A stretch of DNA of 64,000 nucleotides from Brachynemurus nebulosus (lineage: Eukaryota; Arthropoda; Insecta; Neuroptera; Myrmeleontidae), in the NCBI GenBank assembly GCA_035578155.1, contig JAPWDM010000005.1, positions 36,666,108 through 36,730,107 on the forward strand, given 5' to 3'. Positions 1 through 13,516 of the stretch are shown piece by piece. The position numbers and the translations under genes were made by a program. Position 1 is the stretch's first letter; the number at the start of each line of letters is the position of its first letter. The notes below the pieces were generated by a model that saw only the letters and a list, made by a program, of their open reading frames with translations, ran no database searches and was not told the DNA's origin.

Positions 1-741
1 CGGTCGGTTAGTTTATTGTTGACATTTTTGGGTCCCATGGACCTTGGCGGACCTTACATTACGTAATCTATATCTGTCTAAAATATCTAAAATAGCTTAG
101 ATCTTTGACAGTGAAAAAATTTTCAAAATCGATCTAGTTCTTTAAAATTTTTTTCCTGGCATATACATAAACATTATTATTATGTTATCTTTCTGTAATA
201 TTTAATAATATTATATCATGACATTACCTTCATTATCTTGTTCATTTAAAATTCAATAAAAAAATTAAAAAAATCTTCATTACACATGCTTAAAATATCT
301 GGTTAATTTTAATTTAAAAAAATGAGACAGAGATATGGTATATATAATACATGGATTTTGAATAACTACCGTTTGTTTTACGTAAAAAAATGAAATTTTT
401 GTATATGTTATAAGCAACTGAGATAGAAATATAAATTACTTATTACAATGACAAAGAGAGCAAAATAAGCCAATAGTGAAAATTACGATTTTCTCGAAAA
501 CTACTTAACATAGAAAGAAAATTATAAGAACATTTTCTTCATAATTTTTTTTTCCTTTTCAACGATGTAAAAATCTAACTGTCTTATGATAGGATCGAAT
601 GATAAAAAATGGCCAGAAAACCTACTTCTGGGCATCCGACGTGTCTGGCTAACGAACTTAGCCAAGCCAATTCAGAATCCAGTCCGCACACAAAATTTCA
701 TAAGCGTTAGACGTTTCGTTCGAGAGTTATCGTGGGAACAC

Positions 742-803
<62 letters not shown>

Positions 804-928
804 TTTAGTGAATATCATTTTCGTATTCTAGGGACCTCAAAACAGATTTCTGCCATAGTCCCGGACTCAGATTGCGTCATGAGACCTACTGTAATAGTTG
901 AATTTCGAGTTTTCGAAATTCGCTAAAA
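1..928 (+). mobile_element. Non-autonomous Helentron/INE-1-like element, copy C (left part cut by window edge)
   Basis: Positions 1-150 are a decayed end of the 120-bp tandem array. The rest matches the 3' half of the copy at 34129-36914, including the TA array at 746-801. It ends in a 3' hairpin (GAATTTCGA and TCGAAATTC arms, loop GTTT) followed by GCTAA, the CTRR-type end of Helitrons. The short open frames here are element sequence and TA repeats, not genes. Confidence 0.8.
746..801. repeat. (TA)n microsatellite
   Basis: An uninterrupted AT dinucleotide run inside copy C. Its length differs between element copies. Confidence 0.95.
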
Positions 929-2376
929 TGAGTATTCTACATAGATATTTCAGAATCTAGAACAATATTGAGACTGACACGTTAGTCGATAATGGAACAA
1001 AAGAATTGGATTTTTGAATAAAGATAATTATCACTTTTTTTGTTTTATTTCAATACTATATCATAAATAAAACTGATAAATAATCGATGCGAAAAAAATT
1101 TTAAAAATGATATGTAATAAATAATAAATTGATTAAAACATAAAATTTTAAAAAAATATCATTTAGTTATATAAATAGAACAACAAAGGATCGCGATGTC
1201 TTTGATTGTGATGTTAATATGTGAAATATCATTGACAGCTTGTACATATTGTCAAAATTATTAAAATTTAGTACGAAAAATTATTGCTGGTTATTGAATT
1301 AATTAGCAATGTGTGACGGAGGATTTATAAAGGCTAATTCTGGCCACAGAATGTTTAACATCTTAATATTATTACTATATTCAGACCAAAAATGTTTATA
1401 GCAAACAATAATTGCATAGCAACAATAATTTAAAATAAATAGACACTATTGTATGTTCAGGTTAATAAACATTATGGCGTCACATAGGTGCTCGAGTGGT
1501 TTCAAGAACTGTCGGCCCGTTATCGTTTTCTTATAAAAATTATTATATACCTAATTATGATTTTTCCATTTATGACAAAAAATTTTTCTTCAAAAACCCA
1601 ATTGCTTAACTTCAGAGTACAGTAAATTTCTACACAAAAAATTTTTGTGAAACACCTGTTAAATTTCTTCTAAACCTGCTAAATAATCTGCCTTATGTAA
1701 AAGTGTACGCCACAATTAAGCCGCAGATTTTATTAATTAAAATTTATTGTTCTCAATCCTTCTAAAAAATAAATCATTTAGATTGTTTCTCGATAATATT
1801 TACAGATAATCAGAAATATTTTTGGAAAGGATTTTAGAACATTAACATTTACTTAAAATTTAGGTATTATTTTCGATTTTTCAAAGGGAGTATTATACTT
1901 AAAAAATTTAAATTTAAATTGATTAATCTTAGCTGATTTAAAAAAAAAAAGTTTAGAAATAAATATTTGAATCATTTGAGGCATGAAGTACAAATGTATT
2001 TGCGTTTATTCCAAAATATTTCGTGAATATATGGACAAAACAAAATTCCTTAACAGATTGTCGAATAATATATAAAGGTTCAAAATTATTTGTCAAAGGG
2101 TAAAAGAATTTTATGAAATAAACTGAATATTTAAAGAGAAAAAAGGTTGGCAATGTATATTGTACAATTGTTGGCCAATTGCCACTGACAACTGAACAGA
2201 GACATAAAAACATTTAAAATGAAGACGGATTTAAAAGTTTTTTTAAACGCTTTATATCTAAGAAACGTCGTTCATGGGAATGGGTAAAACATTTTAAAAT
2301 TTATATAAATTGAAGGAAGACAAAGTTTTAAGAAGTAGGTAGCAGAAACAATAGGAAAACTGTGTCACAAAAATAT
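929..2376. other. AT-rich DNA with no recognised feature
   Basis: I see no credible coding, RNA gene or structured repeat. The longest frame (1953-2213, minus) has no recognisable motif. Confidence 0.6.
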
Positions 2377-2884
<508 letters not shown>

Positions 2885-3650
2885 GTAACAAAAAAAAACC
2901 ACAAAAAACAAGTGCAAAACAAAAAGCTTCTTATTGAAACAAATGGCGTGTGATAAAAAAACAACAAATCTGTCCTTGTTTTCTTTTTTGTTGTAATTTT
3001 GTTTTTCACGATGTCATTATAAGTGGGGCCTGCTGCATTAAAACCCACATAAGGAACAATAAAATATAAAGGTAGGTGACATATCTGGGTAATTATAGGC
3101 TGTCTTTAAAGTTAGTTTAAGTCAGTTCAGGCCATTTAGGAACGATGTTTAAACTGACAAGTTAGTATTGGTTGTACGGGTTAACAGAAACGCAACTTTT
3201 AAACCTTGATTGTTTGAATCGTAAACCCTTTGGAATTTCGATTCGATAATTTTACTCAGGAAAATGTCCTTTTTTTTTAGAAAAAGCAAAGAAAGAAGCA
3301 AAAAGCTTTTGGAATTTTTTGTTTTGTTTAAATAGTAATTAGTATTAATGTGAACGCTACGACAGTAGTCTTATTTGGATTTGCATTTTAATTTATTGAA
3401 AGAAGTCATTTTCTGACAATATTATGAAGCTCATTCCAAATAATATCACAGAAGATTCATTCGAACTTATCTCGCACAATTATAAAGATATCGTTGGCCT
3501 GTCTTTAATAAATATTTAATTTTAAAATATGGGGAAATAATAGAGTAAATTTACCGACTACGAGTATTTGCACTTAGTGGATAAATTAACATTTATATAG
3601 ACACTAGAAAATTTAATTGAAACGATATGGGTGATTCAGCAATTACAGAA
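2885..3650. other. AT-rich DNA with no recognised feature
   Basis: Low-complexity A-runs follow copy D. Nothing else stands out. Confidence 0.55.
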
Positions 3651-3983
3651 GCTTTCTTAATAGTGTCTCCAAGGGGTCAAACTACTATAGTTAGCATTCC
3701 GGCTGTCGCCAAAATCTTACGTCATCATATCACGCACCGAGCCATCATTACTTTCTATGGTTATATACATATTTAGAGTTTGTGTTTGTATGTGTAGTAT
3801 AGTGGATGTTAGTATGTATCATATTCGTTATGTATGTGGTCGAGGTGAGAGGTGGGAGTGGATACATACTATAGAACAACTATATGTACGTATCTGCTAC
3901 TAACACGATCTAACAATCACAACCACTAGGTAACAATGCATGTTTGCTCTTGTAGAGCCGATGGATGACTAGTCAGTAAGCAG

Positions 3984-4053
3984 TATAAAATGCAGCTTAT
4001 TGCAACTTTCGGACCACACTTCTTTATCTGTAGGCTTCATTCTGTCTCATCTG
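3984..4053 (+). promoter_or_regulatory. Candidate core promoter with short first exon
   Basis: A clean TATAAAA at 3984-3990 lies in a stretch (about 3650-4050) that is less AT-rich and less repetitive than its surroundings. A start about 30 bp downstream would give a short leader that reaches a strong donor (GTGAGT at 4053-4058). It could be a 5' UTR exon of the receptor, 8.3 kb downstream on the same strand. That link is a guess, as no classic initiator sits at the exact spacing. Confidence 0.25.
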
Positions 4054-4059
4054 TGAGTG

Positions 4060-5630
4060 TCTCCTTTAATTTTTAATGACTCCTTTAATTTTGATTGTGC
4101 TACACAGATCTTCTTTAATCCGGAATTTTTATTACTACATCCGCATTTATAAAAATTTTTAACCCAAAATTGTCCTTACTTTATATAACAAAAAATTATT
4201 GACATTCTCGAAATGTGTGTCATCATATTAAAAAAAAAATTCTACGAATAATCGATGACCATGGAAAGTATATCGAAAAGTAAATATTTAATAATATGCA
4301 TTTTTTAGTACTATCTACAGCAGTACAAGCTTGTAATAATGCCATTCTCAATATACCGTTCCGCTACATTTCAGTAGAGGCCCTATTTCTTTCGTCACTT
4401 TGTTTTATTACTAGCGAGATTTTGAATGCCTCTCTTAGTATGGCCATTTCCAAACAATAAAAATTAAACAACTATACGTAGGGGAGGATTAAGAGCGCAT
4501 CACACCATTCTAAACGCATCGATTGTAATCATGTACTCACATTAGGTCTGTCCTAGCTCTCAGTTCTAATTTATATTACCATTTCAACAAATTTTTATCC
4601 TAGTTCTTGGCTCAAGTGGTGTCATGACAGGGGCCGTAATAACTGAATTGAAGGTTGGATTTTAAAAATAGGCTGTGCCCAAAAAAAAAAAAAAATTGAG
4701 TTTGACCCGGAAAAGAAATGCCATTGCCAACAATCTAGACAGCATGCTAAAATTTTATTTTTTTCGGCACTTGTGCTATTTTTGAAGTCCGCCCTTCAAT
4801 TTTCGATTTGAAAATTTGTTAAAAATCTTGATTTTAAAAACTTTGAGTTGGATTTATCTTCAAAACTTAACTACCCCGTCTTATTTCACCTAGCCCTAGT
4901 AAGCTATTACTAAAGTATTGCTCAAAAATAGCTTTTCCAGAAAATTATTGGACAAATTTAGTATTATTGAGAACTTCTACTGTATTTATATGCAATATAT
5001 TATAAAAATATACAATTTTTAGGTAGATTTTTTTTTACAAGGAATTGTGTATACAGGATTCTAGTAGAGCAATAAAACGTAAACAAAATGAATTTTAAAG
5101 TATCCTGCAGGAAAATTAAATAAAACAAATATACAAAGTAGATGTAATAGGGAACACACAGGAATCAGAAACAACGTACAAATATAATGTTTATACATGT
5201 TGTACATATCATGTTCTTTCTATACGCGATATGGATCCTGGCTGTAGTTAAATATGTATGCCAACATGTAGAAATTATATTTTACTTATTTAGAAGCTAA
5301 AACAGAAACGACGCATATACATTTCCATCCAAAAAATGATGTAACTCTTTCGATCTATAAAACTCAACTTATGTAAAATCATGTCCGGTGGCTGTTTTGT
5401 TGGCCCATAAATTGCTAAATCAAATTATTTGACATTTTCTTGAACACATTTCCATCTAGAATTCTAGCTTCATATTTTTACAATTAAAGACTTTGAGTTC
5501 CTAACTCAAAACCAATAAAATCGGATAGATTTTTGAATCTATCGATGGGGGGGTAATAGTTAACTCATTTACTCATGCACTGATTTCCAGTGAAATATTC
5601 ATCAGTTATGCGTAAAAAGCTCGCTTCATT
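4060..5630. other. AT-rich DNA with no recognised feature
   Basis: Only short local repeats (CTCCTTTAATTTT twice near 4060-4090) and A-runs are visible. Confidence 0.55.
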
Positions 5631-5660
5631 GATAAAATAAATTGGGCCTTTTACGGGTTT

Positions 5661-5879
5661 CTAATGAATTGCCTCCAGGTCTGTACTCGATCCCAGTGTT
5701 GAGTGTCTAATGCGAGTCAATGCCTTGCCGTCAAATAGTATGTGATGAACTGTTTCATCCTCTGCATACTGGTTCTTCACTATAGATACTCATTCGATGC
5801 AGATCCACCCTTTAATCATAGTGTTCAATAAGAAAACCCACTATGTATAGCCTTCATCTTCGGTCTATCCAGTTACAAG
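5661..5879 (-). pseudogene. Non-LTR retrotransposon ORF2 C-terminal fragment (post-RNase H tail)
   Basis: In one frame of 73 codons this reads LVTG, then EDETVHHILFDGKALTRIRH. This is the segment after RNase H in R1/Jockey-like elements, where LxTG and a C-x-x-C...EDET..HIL.xCPAL..R motif is usual. The zinc-ligand cysteine before ALTR is replaced by Gly. Three internal stops make it a dead remnant. The class is supported by motif order; the exact clade is not resolvable. Confidence 0.65.
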
Positions 5880-7480
5880 ATTTCGGATGACGGACCTTCG
5901 GATGACGATTTCATGGAGGATGATTCTAAAAATCTAAAATTTTATATAGTAAACCTGTTTAAGTACGTTTACAAAATTTCAAAATTATTAGGAAAAGTGA
6001 CATTGAAAAGAAAAATTTATGTTTAGAACAAATAATGAATTATTAACCTAAAATTTAGCAACATCTGGCAACGTCACATTAAATGACACCCAGGAGATTC
6101 AAAAATAAAATAAAATCATATTACTATATAACTTATAAAATGGTAGTTCAGTATAAAAAGTTTTCTATAAAAATTGTAGATATTTTGCTGATTGTACAGA
6201 AAAATTAGATTGTATGGAATCAACGTCGTTAATCTTAATAAATACCTTAGAAGTTTAAAATTGAAGTATTGAAATTTTCCTCGATTTTTTGGATTCATGT
6301 GTACAACAGTAGGTTTCTGTATATGATCGAAATATATCTGTGTATAAATAAATCGTTTACTTCTTTTATTATTTATAATATCACTATCATGCTTCCGTCA
6401 CAGTTTCTTTTGTCAGGAATGAGTAGGTATGTAAGATTTTTCAAAGAAGCAGAGGTTGTTGATATCTTAGACAAGATATCACAAATATATGAAACAATGT
6501 AGGTGGAATTCTCGGTAAAGTTATACATATTGAAAATTAATTTGTTGACAGACTTCTAGAAATATTTTGCCTGTGGCACGATTTTAACAATTTATGATAG
6601 ATTGTGAGAATAACTAAGTTACTTGCGGAAAATCAACTATAATTTATAAAATGGTAATTTTGTTGTACTGTAAAGTCGAATCTTAGACTAATTAGAACCT
6701 TATTGATTAGTGTTCTGTACCAAAAATTGGCTAAATGTGACATTTAAGGAATCACTTTGGTGTCACTCCGTCTGTCCAACGATTTTCTTTGAAATTTAGT
6801 ACAAAGATAGAGTGTGACTAATATATTTAATATGGAATTTTTAAAAAATGAGTTAATATATCTATAAAACCGAACAAACCTAACGTATTCAAACCTTAAC
6901 ATTGCTACATATTGAATATATTGGTAGCGGATTTAAGGTCTTTCTTGGCCATTCGGTTATATCTGAAAACTTCTTTGTTTGGGACTATTTTCAGGGAATA
7001 CTTTTGCTCGGGATATTATAAATCCGGAATTTTCTTGGCCGGAGATATTTCTTTGGGAGATTTTATTACCAGGATGTGATTGACGTGACGAAGAACGTCG
7101 GTCATCGCTTAAAAAAATTTTAAAAAAATTATGAATAAAGTGTAAACTGCACAGTAAAAAAATTTGTACTCTGCCTAAAAAAAAAAATTCGACTAGCCAG
7201 TGGTTAAAATTTTTGTGTTAAATAAGTAACACAATCCTGCGTTAATGTAAAATTTCGATTTCACAGAATAAAAATGTTAACCTGTTTTGAACAACAAAGA
7301 AGTAACACAATATTTGTGTAGAGTAAAAGAATGTTATAAGTACGTAATTTACTTTAGCATATATATCTACCAAAATAAATATAATAAAAAAGTATAGTTC
7401 TTAATTTAAACTAAGCCGAAAAATTATACGTTTTTTCAGTTATTGACGAATATAGTTTTATTAAACGTTTAAAAATGAAA
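5880..7480. other. AT-rich DNA with a short dispersed-repeat scrap
   Basis: Near 6710-6780, GTTCTGTACC...ATCACTTTG...TCCGTCTGTCC resembles a repeat tail common in insect genomes (GGGTTCCG family). At 7149 a CACAGTAAAAAAA motif recurs inverted near 11020-11031. No gene is visible. Confidence 0.4.
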
Positions 7481-7779
7481 TACAGTAAAAGCTTCCTAAT
7501 CTTGACAAGCATGTCCAGGACCATTCTCTAGTCTTGACATTCCCACTATTTACTACCCCTATGCGCACTGAATGCGCAACATATGCAATCTAAATCTAAA
7601 AAAAGAGATAGGTAGAGAAGGATACCAAATATACGCTATACGCGTCATTAATCACGAATTTAATTGATTAGGGAAGAATCATGGTGGGAGGAAATATTGT
7701 CAAGAGTAGAGAAATTATCCAGTCAAGATGAGAGAGACAGCAAGTTTATGGGGCGCAAGTTTACGGGGCTTCTACTGTA
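7481..7779. mobile_element. pogo/Tigger-like MITE
   Basis: The left end TACAGTAAAAGCTTCC and right end GGGGCTTCTACTGTA are inverted copies, flanked by TA. The right end holds a duplicated motif (CAAGTTTATGGGGCG then CAAGTTTACGGGGCT). The 299-bp element has no coding. A TA target and CAGT ends fit pogo-type members of Tc1/mariner. Confidence 0.65.
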
Positions 7780-8041
7780 ATTTTCTTACATTTTAAGGTA
7801 ATATTTTGTTACAGATTCAGTTACAAAAAATCATGTAAGCTTACTTCAGATTGTATTATATAATATACAATTACAAAGGAGAAAGGACTGACTTACTTTG
7901 TGTTCTTTGAGTCTCATTTTAGCGAATTTCCAAAACTGAAAATTCAGCTTTTACGCCAGGTGTCATGGTGCGACCTAAGCCCGGGACCATATCAGAAATA
8001 TGTTTTGAGGTCCCTAGAATACGAAAATGATATTCACTAAA

Positions 8042-8044
<3 letters not shown>

Positions 8045-8105
<61 letters not shown>
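8045..8105. repeat. (TA)n microsatellite
   Basis: The copy A counterpart of the run at 36727-36786. Confidence 0.95.
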
Positions 8106-8109
<4 letters not shown>

Positions 8110-9044
8110 CCGCGCGATAACTCTCGAACGAAACGTCTAACGCTTATGAAATTTTGTGTGCGGACTGGATTCTGAATTGGCTTGGCTAAGTTCGTTAGCC
8201 AGACACGTCGGATGCCCAGAAGTAGGTTTTCTGGCCATTTTTTATCATTCGATCCTATCATAAGGCAGTTCGATTTTTACATCGTTGAAAAGGAAAAAAA
8301 AAATTATGAAGAAAATATTCTTATAATTTTCTTTCTATTTTAAGTATTTTTCGAGAAAATGTAAATTTTCACTTTTATTCTTTCTTTGTTAGTCTAATAA
8401 GTAATTTATATTTATATCTCAGTTTTTAATAAGTATAAAAATATTTCACTTTTTTATTAAAAAATTTTGTGAGAACAAGTGAAAACTATTCACATATATG
8501 AGATATAACACACATACATGTATAGAGTTTTGTTTCTCATTTATTGCATTATAATTAGCATGGTTCTATTCCATGTTAAAAAATGTAAATTAAACAGATT
8601 TTCTAAGCTAATGTAATGAAGAATTTTTTTTTTTTTTATTGAATATTTAAGTAAACAAGAAATTGAAGATTATGTTATGATATAAATATTATTAAATATA
8701 AAACAAAACAAAATCTGTACAATGTACATATGTATGTACGGAAAAATATTTTAAATCGATTTTGAAAATTTTTCCACTAATAATTAATAATGTTAAAAAA
8801 TTAAACCATTTCAAATGGATTTAAGGTATTTTATGTGAGGTCAAGGTTTTCGGGACCTAAAAAGGCCAGAAATTAATTAACCAATCGATTTTAAAAAATT
8901 TTTCACAGTTAGTAAGTTAAAGTATTTGAATTAATTAATTAAATGATGTCCGCAAGAAGCTTACGGACTGCCATAAGTTATATGAGATCCTTAGAACCCT
9001 TTTCTTACTGTTAGAGTACTAGACTTGTATGAGTTTCGCCAGGA

Positions 9045-10200
9045 TTTACTGATCCCATAATTGTAAAAAATAAACTAAACGACCAATTTTAAAAATTTCT
9101 TCGCTGTTACAGAGCTAAACTATTTTAGATAGATTTAGAATACATTATGTAAGGTCCGTCAGGGTCCACAGGACCCAAAAGTGTCAAAAATAAACTAACT
9201 GACCGATTTTGAAAATTTTTTCACTGTTACAGAGCTAAACTATTTTAGATAAATATCGATTACGTTATGTAAGGTCCGCCTGGGTCCATAGGACCCAAAA
9301 GTGTCAAAAATAAACTGCCTGATCGATTTTGAAAATTTTTTCGCTGTTACAGAGCTAAACTGTTTTAGATAAATATAGATTCCGTTATGTAAGGTCTGCC
9401 AGGGTCCATAGGATCCAGAAGTGTCAAAAATAAACTAACTGACCGATTTTGAAAATTTTTTCACTGTTACAGAGCTAAACTATTTTAGATAAATATAAAT
9501 TACGTTATGTAAGGTCCACCAAGGTCCATAGAACCCAAAAGTGTCAAAAATAAACTAACTGACCGATTTTGAAAATTTTTTCACTGTTACAGAGCTAAAC
9601 TATTTTAGATAAGTATAGATTACGTTATGTAAGGTCTGCCAGGGTCCATAGGATCCAGAAGTGTCAAAAATAAACTAACTGACCGATTTTGAAAATTTTT
9701 TCACTGTTACAGAGCTAAACTATTTTAGATAAATATAGATTACGTTATGTAAGGTCTGCCAGGGTCCATGGGATCCAAAAGTGTCAAAAATAAACTAACC
9801 GACCGATTTTGAAAATTTTTTCACAGTTGGGGAACTAACTATTTTAGATAGACATACATTACGTTATTTAGGGTCCGCCAGGGTCCATGGGGCCCAAAAG
9901 TGGTAAAAATAAACTAACCGACCGATTTTGAAAATTTTTTCACTGTTACAGAGCTAAACTATTTTAGATAAATATAGATTACGTTATGTAAAGTCTGCCA
10001 GGGTCCATCGGATCCAAAAGCGTCAAAAATAAACTAGCCGACCGATTTTGAAAATTTTTTCACTGTTGGGGAGCTAAGCTATTTTAGATACATATAGATT
10101 ACGTTATGTAAGGTCTGAAGTGTCAGTAGGACCTAAAAGTGTCAAAAATAAAATAACTGACCGATTTTGAAACCTTTTTACTATTACGGAGGTAAACTAT
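9045..10200 (-). repeat. Tandem array, about ten 120-bp units, in copy A
   Basis: The period is close to exactly 120 bp. Conserved landmarks per unit are CACTGTTACAGAGCTAAAC, TTACGTTATGTAAGG, CAGGGTCCATAGGA and AAAAATAAACTAAC. Central units are the most alike and edge units (about 9060 and 10160) the most degenerate, the usual sign of unequal crossover. Confidence 0.93.
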
Positions 10201-10284
10201 TTTAGATAGGTACAGGTTGTGTTATCTGAGATCCACAACTGTCCTGCGGATGCAAATGCGGCGTAGAATGCTACACAACGGGTT

Positions 10285-10431
<147 letters not shown>

Positions 10432-10772
10432 ACATAAAGTCCGCCTAGAATATACGGTCGAGCTGATTTTTTAATGAGGTCCACCGGGATCTTGCAGATC
10501 CGAAAACGCCAGTAATAAGCTATCGAAAAGATGCTAAAAAATTTCTCACTGCTAGAGAACTAAATTATTTTAGATGGATACAACTATGCTGCACAAAATT
10601 CGTTCGGGTTCTTGGGTCCCCAAAAATACCAAAACTAATTACCCAACCGATTTTAAAAATTCTTTTACTCTTAGAAAGCTAAACTATTTTAAATAGGTAC
10701 AGGTCTTAGATGAGATCCGCCAGTGCCCAAGATTTGGAAATTCGCTATGTTATGCAGATGCTGCGACAGGGG

Positions 10773-11150
10773 TATATAATAATATATATGAACAAAATCA
10801 CTATATAATTTTTGACGATTTTCAAATATCTTAAGCTGCAGTGGAAATAAAATATTGAATAAAAAAGTTTAACAACTAACTTTGATAAATCTGAAAAATT
10901 AACACAAAATGTATGTCCTCTTGTGTGTTAAATCATTGACACAAATCTTGTGTAAAATAACACAAAAAATTGAGTGGACCGTTCTGGACATGTGAAATGT
11001 GTTAATTTTAATAAAAATTTTTTTACTGTGTAACCTTAAATTCCTTTTAGAGAAAAAGTTTCTCGATAAAAAATATTTCTTACAAGGTAATGAACAGCTT
11101 TTTTCCTTATGCAGAATTTTTAATTTTAAATCCATCTTAAAATAGTATTT
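10773..11150. other. AT-rich DNA, possible MITE end
   Basis: AACACAAAA-type motifs cluster at 10900-10960 and ATTTTTTTACTGTG lies near 11020-11031. No paired end was found, so no element is called. Confidence 0.3.
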
Positions 11151-11166
11151 TACAATATAAGTTCGG

Positions 11167-11256
11167 TAAGTTGCTTTTACTGATCGAGAAAATGTTGTAA
11201 AAACGAGACCCGCAGGGTCGAGTTTTTGCAATTTTCGAGATCAGTAAAGGCACTTA
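11167..11256. repeat. Long imperfect hairpin
   Basis: Arms 11167-11211 and 11215-11256 are complementary with a GCA loop (…GAGACCC-GCA-GGGTCGAG…) and pair over more than 40 bp with few mismatches. On either side lie motifs such as GCACGATCG (11286) that recur inverted at about 11980-11990, so this may be one arm of a larger palindromic element ending near 12005. Confidence 0.7.
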
Positions 11257-12101
11257 ACGCATCGTGTATTGTATAATATTTTTTGCACGATCGATTTAAA
11301 ATAATTAAAGAATAAAAATATATTAAATAAAAAATAAAATTCGGATAATATAGGTGAAATTTATAATTCTATGTTATCACATAGAATGCCATGAATAAAT
11401 ATTATAAATATGTATAACAACTATAATACGAATATTTGTGGTGACAATTGACAACTATATTTGTAAATAAAAAATTAAGTGTCAATATTTAATTAATGTG
11501 AATATTTTTTTGAATTTTCTATTAAAAAAATTGAGGGAAATAGTTTGTTAAACTACAATATTTATGAAAATAATGAAATTGATGAAGCATTTTATTTTTG
11601 GCTGCAAATTTATTCTCGTAAAATGAAGGATGGATTATGAAAACCACAGAAAATTTTAATGATTGAACGACCTTTTGAAATATCAATAAAATATGAAAAC
11701 TAATGCCAACAATAATAATAATAATGTGCAAACTAATGAAAATTTTCATATTAATCGATTTATTTTCCTAATTGTTCAAATTGTACTTTTAATTTCAATA
11801 TAAGTAAATAAATACAATCATTTTTGAGCTAATTTCACTTACCACGCATCCTATTCACTTACCACGCATCTATTTCACTTACCGCACTGTTATTTTTTGG
11901 TTTCCATGGATATAAACAAACGTTCGGGAAATGCAACTTACCAGCATTGTCAACAGCATCGGTAAATGCATGAAAATACACGATCGTGCAAAAAACAATT
12001 TATTGTACGGAGCCAGTACGACTTGTACCTAATGATTTTTTTTTTGCTTGAAAACTTTCGAAGCTAGTAGTTTGTTGACATGCATCTTGTGTCACTGACA
12101 C
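11257..12101. other. AT-rich DNA with a short tandem repeat
   Basis: TTCACTTACC...CGCA occurs three times at 11828-11888 with a spacing near 20 bp. CACGATCGTGC (11979-11989) is a perfect palindrome. No gene is visible. Confidence 0.5.
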
Positions 12102-12117
12102 GTAATCAGCTGATTAC
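12102..12117. promoter_or_regulatory. 16-bp perfect palindrome upstream of receptor exon
   Basis: GTAATCAGCTGATTAC is a perfect palindrome with a central E-box-like CAGCTG, just after a GTGTCActGACAC inverted repeat. It lies 256 bp upstream of the putative acceptor. It could be a transcription factor dimer site or chance; no function is shown. Confidence 0.25.
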
Positions 12118-12373
12118 TATGTAGACTTGAGAGTCTTAGGCAAACTCTCATTGTATTACATAAGCGACGGTGATATAATAATTAGCGTGTTTGGGTTTTA
12201 GAACAGTGGTAACTTTTTGAACAATGCTGTATATATGTTTTTATTTATTTCTCAAATATCCAAACATTAATTTAAACAGAACTTTTCAAATAAATTCAAA
12301 TTTAGGTCCTGAAAAAGTTTAATTCGTTTTTCCTACACGTTTAAAATTAAATTTATTCTTTCTGTTATTACAG

Positions 12374-12514
12374 AATGAATTTTCTCGAAACCATTGAAGA
12401 TTCCTAAACGAGAAAAAAGAATACCATTAACATGCGTCGAAAACAGAAACGAATACGAAAAATTCACTCTTCATAAATGGATAGCGGACTGTTAGATTTG
12501 GCTCGGCAAAAATT
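12374..12514 (+). other. Putative 5' UTR part of the receptor exon (splice acceptor at 12373)
   Basis: A pyrimidine-rich tract followed by TTATTACAG ends at 12373 and is the best acceptor upstream of the receptor ATG. If used, this exon has 141 nt of 5' UTR and the transcript starts further upstream. An in-frame stop at 12482 shows that the coding region does not continue into this part. The acceptor is inferred from its sequence only. Confidence 0.5.
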
Positions 12515-13419
12515 ATGGATAAAATAAACAACGCATCTCAACAAATTGAACATCAATATGTCGGACTAGCAGCAGCGACACGCTCAATTGAAAAACGATC
12601 AACACTGCCGCAGCACCATTCCAGTGACGAAAATGTAACTATTACAAACAGTAGCATTCAAATAAATTTTTTAACAACCAATTTAACCAGTGGCGGTTTA
12701 ACGGCAATCATGGAATCGTCGACTTCGATCGCCGTAAATAATAATATTACGTTTATAAGTGAATCGATCGACCATGAACCATACTGTGACAATTGGTTTA
12801 TATGTTTATTAATTGTGATCAAGAGTTCCATTATGGCATTTATAATAATTGCCGCGCTATTTGGGAACTTATTAGTGATTGTAAGTGTTATGCGTCATCG
12901 GAAATTACGTGTTATTACCAATTATTTTGTTGTTAGTTTAGCGTTAGCCGATATGTTAGTCGCGATATGGGCGATGTGTTTTAATTTTAGTGTTGAACTG
13001 ACCAATGGCCGATGGCTATTCGGCTACTTTATGTGTGATGTTTGGAATTCGTTGGATGTGTATTTCTCCACGGTGTCTATCTTACATTTGTGTTGTATCA
13101 GTGTTGATCGTTATTATGCTATTGTACAACCACTAGATTATCCGCTCATAATGACCTACGGGCGAGTAGCCATCATGTTGACTGTCGTATGGACTACACC
13201 GGCGCTCGTGTCGTTTTTACCAATTTTTATGGAATGGTATACAACTGAGGAACATTTACAATTTCGCAAGGTGAATCCCGATGTTTGTGGGTTTACGGTG
13301 AATAAACCGTACGCGGTGGTGTCGTCTAGTGTTAGTTTTTGGGTTCCCGGGTGTGTTATGTTGTTCATGTATTATCGGATCTATGTTGAGGCGGATCGAC
13401 AGGAGCGCATGCTTTACAG
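12515..13419 (+). CDS. Octbeta2R: Beta-type octopamine receptor, N-terminal to TM5 coding exon (partial)
   Basis: This is a class A aminergic GPCR exon of 301 complete codons. An unusually long N-terminus (about 95 residues) carries NxS/T sites at N6, N40, N45, N56 and N77. TM1 is about residues 98-126 (GNLLVIVSV), TM2 134-158 (SLALAD, D146), TM3 171-193 with the amine-binding aspartate D181, then DRY at 198-200. TM4 is about 216-238. C258 in loop 2 can pair with C174. TM5 is about 265-288 with SSS at 270-272, the catechol or phenol hydroxyl contacts. [10 protein letters not shown] and EADRQER are typical of insect OctbetaR, which raise cAMP through Gs; the wording fits the beta2 subtype best, but beta1 or beta3 is possible. 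The frame ends at a donor (CAG|GTATGT) in phase 2, so the third cytoplasmic loop, TM6 and TM7 lie on exons I did not find here. The ATG at 12515 follows an in-frame stop at 12482. The family call is very secure and the subtype moderate. Confidence 0.93.
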
Positions 13420-13425
13420 GTATGT
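13420..13425 (+). other. Splice donor of receptor exon
   Basis: The exon end CAG is followed by GTATGT. Reading through gives only Tyr-Val-stop, while homologues continue with a third cytoplasmic loop after YR. This supports an intron in phase 2 here. Confidence 0.85.
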
Positions 13426-13516
13426 GTAAAATTTCATTTAAAGATTTAGCTGCCAAAAATTAAGGTGAATAAGTTTACGTCTGAGTATAAAATGTTTTGT
13501 GATACTGTCAGACAAT

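Noticed and set aside
10899..11231. 110-codon minus-strand frame
   Set aside because: It runs through an imperfect hairpin and AT-rich repeats, with no motif or promoter.
13156..13456. Minus-strand frames
   Set aside because: Antisense shadows of the receptor exon.
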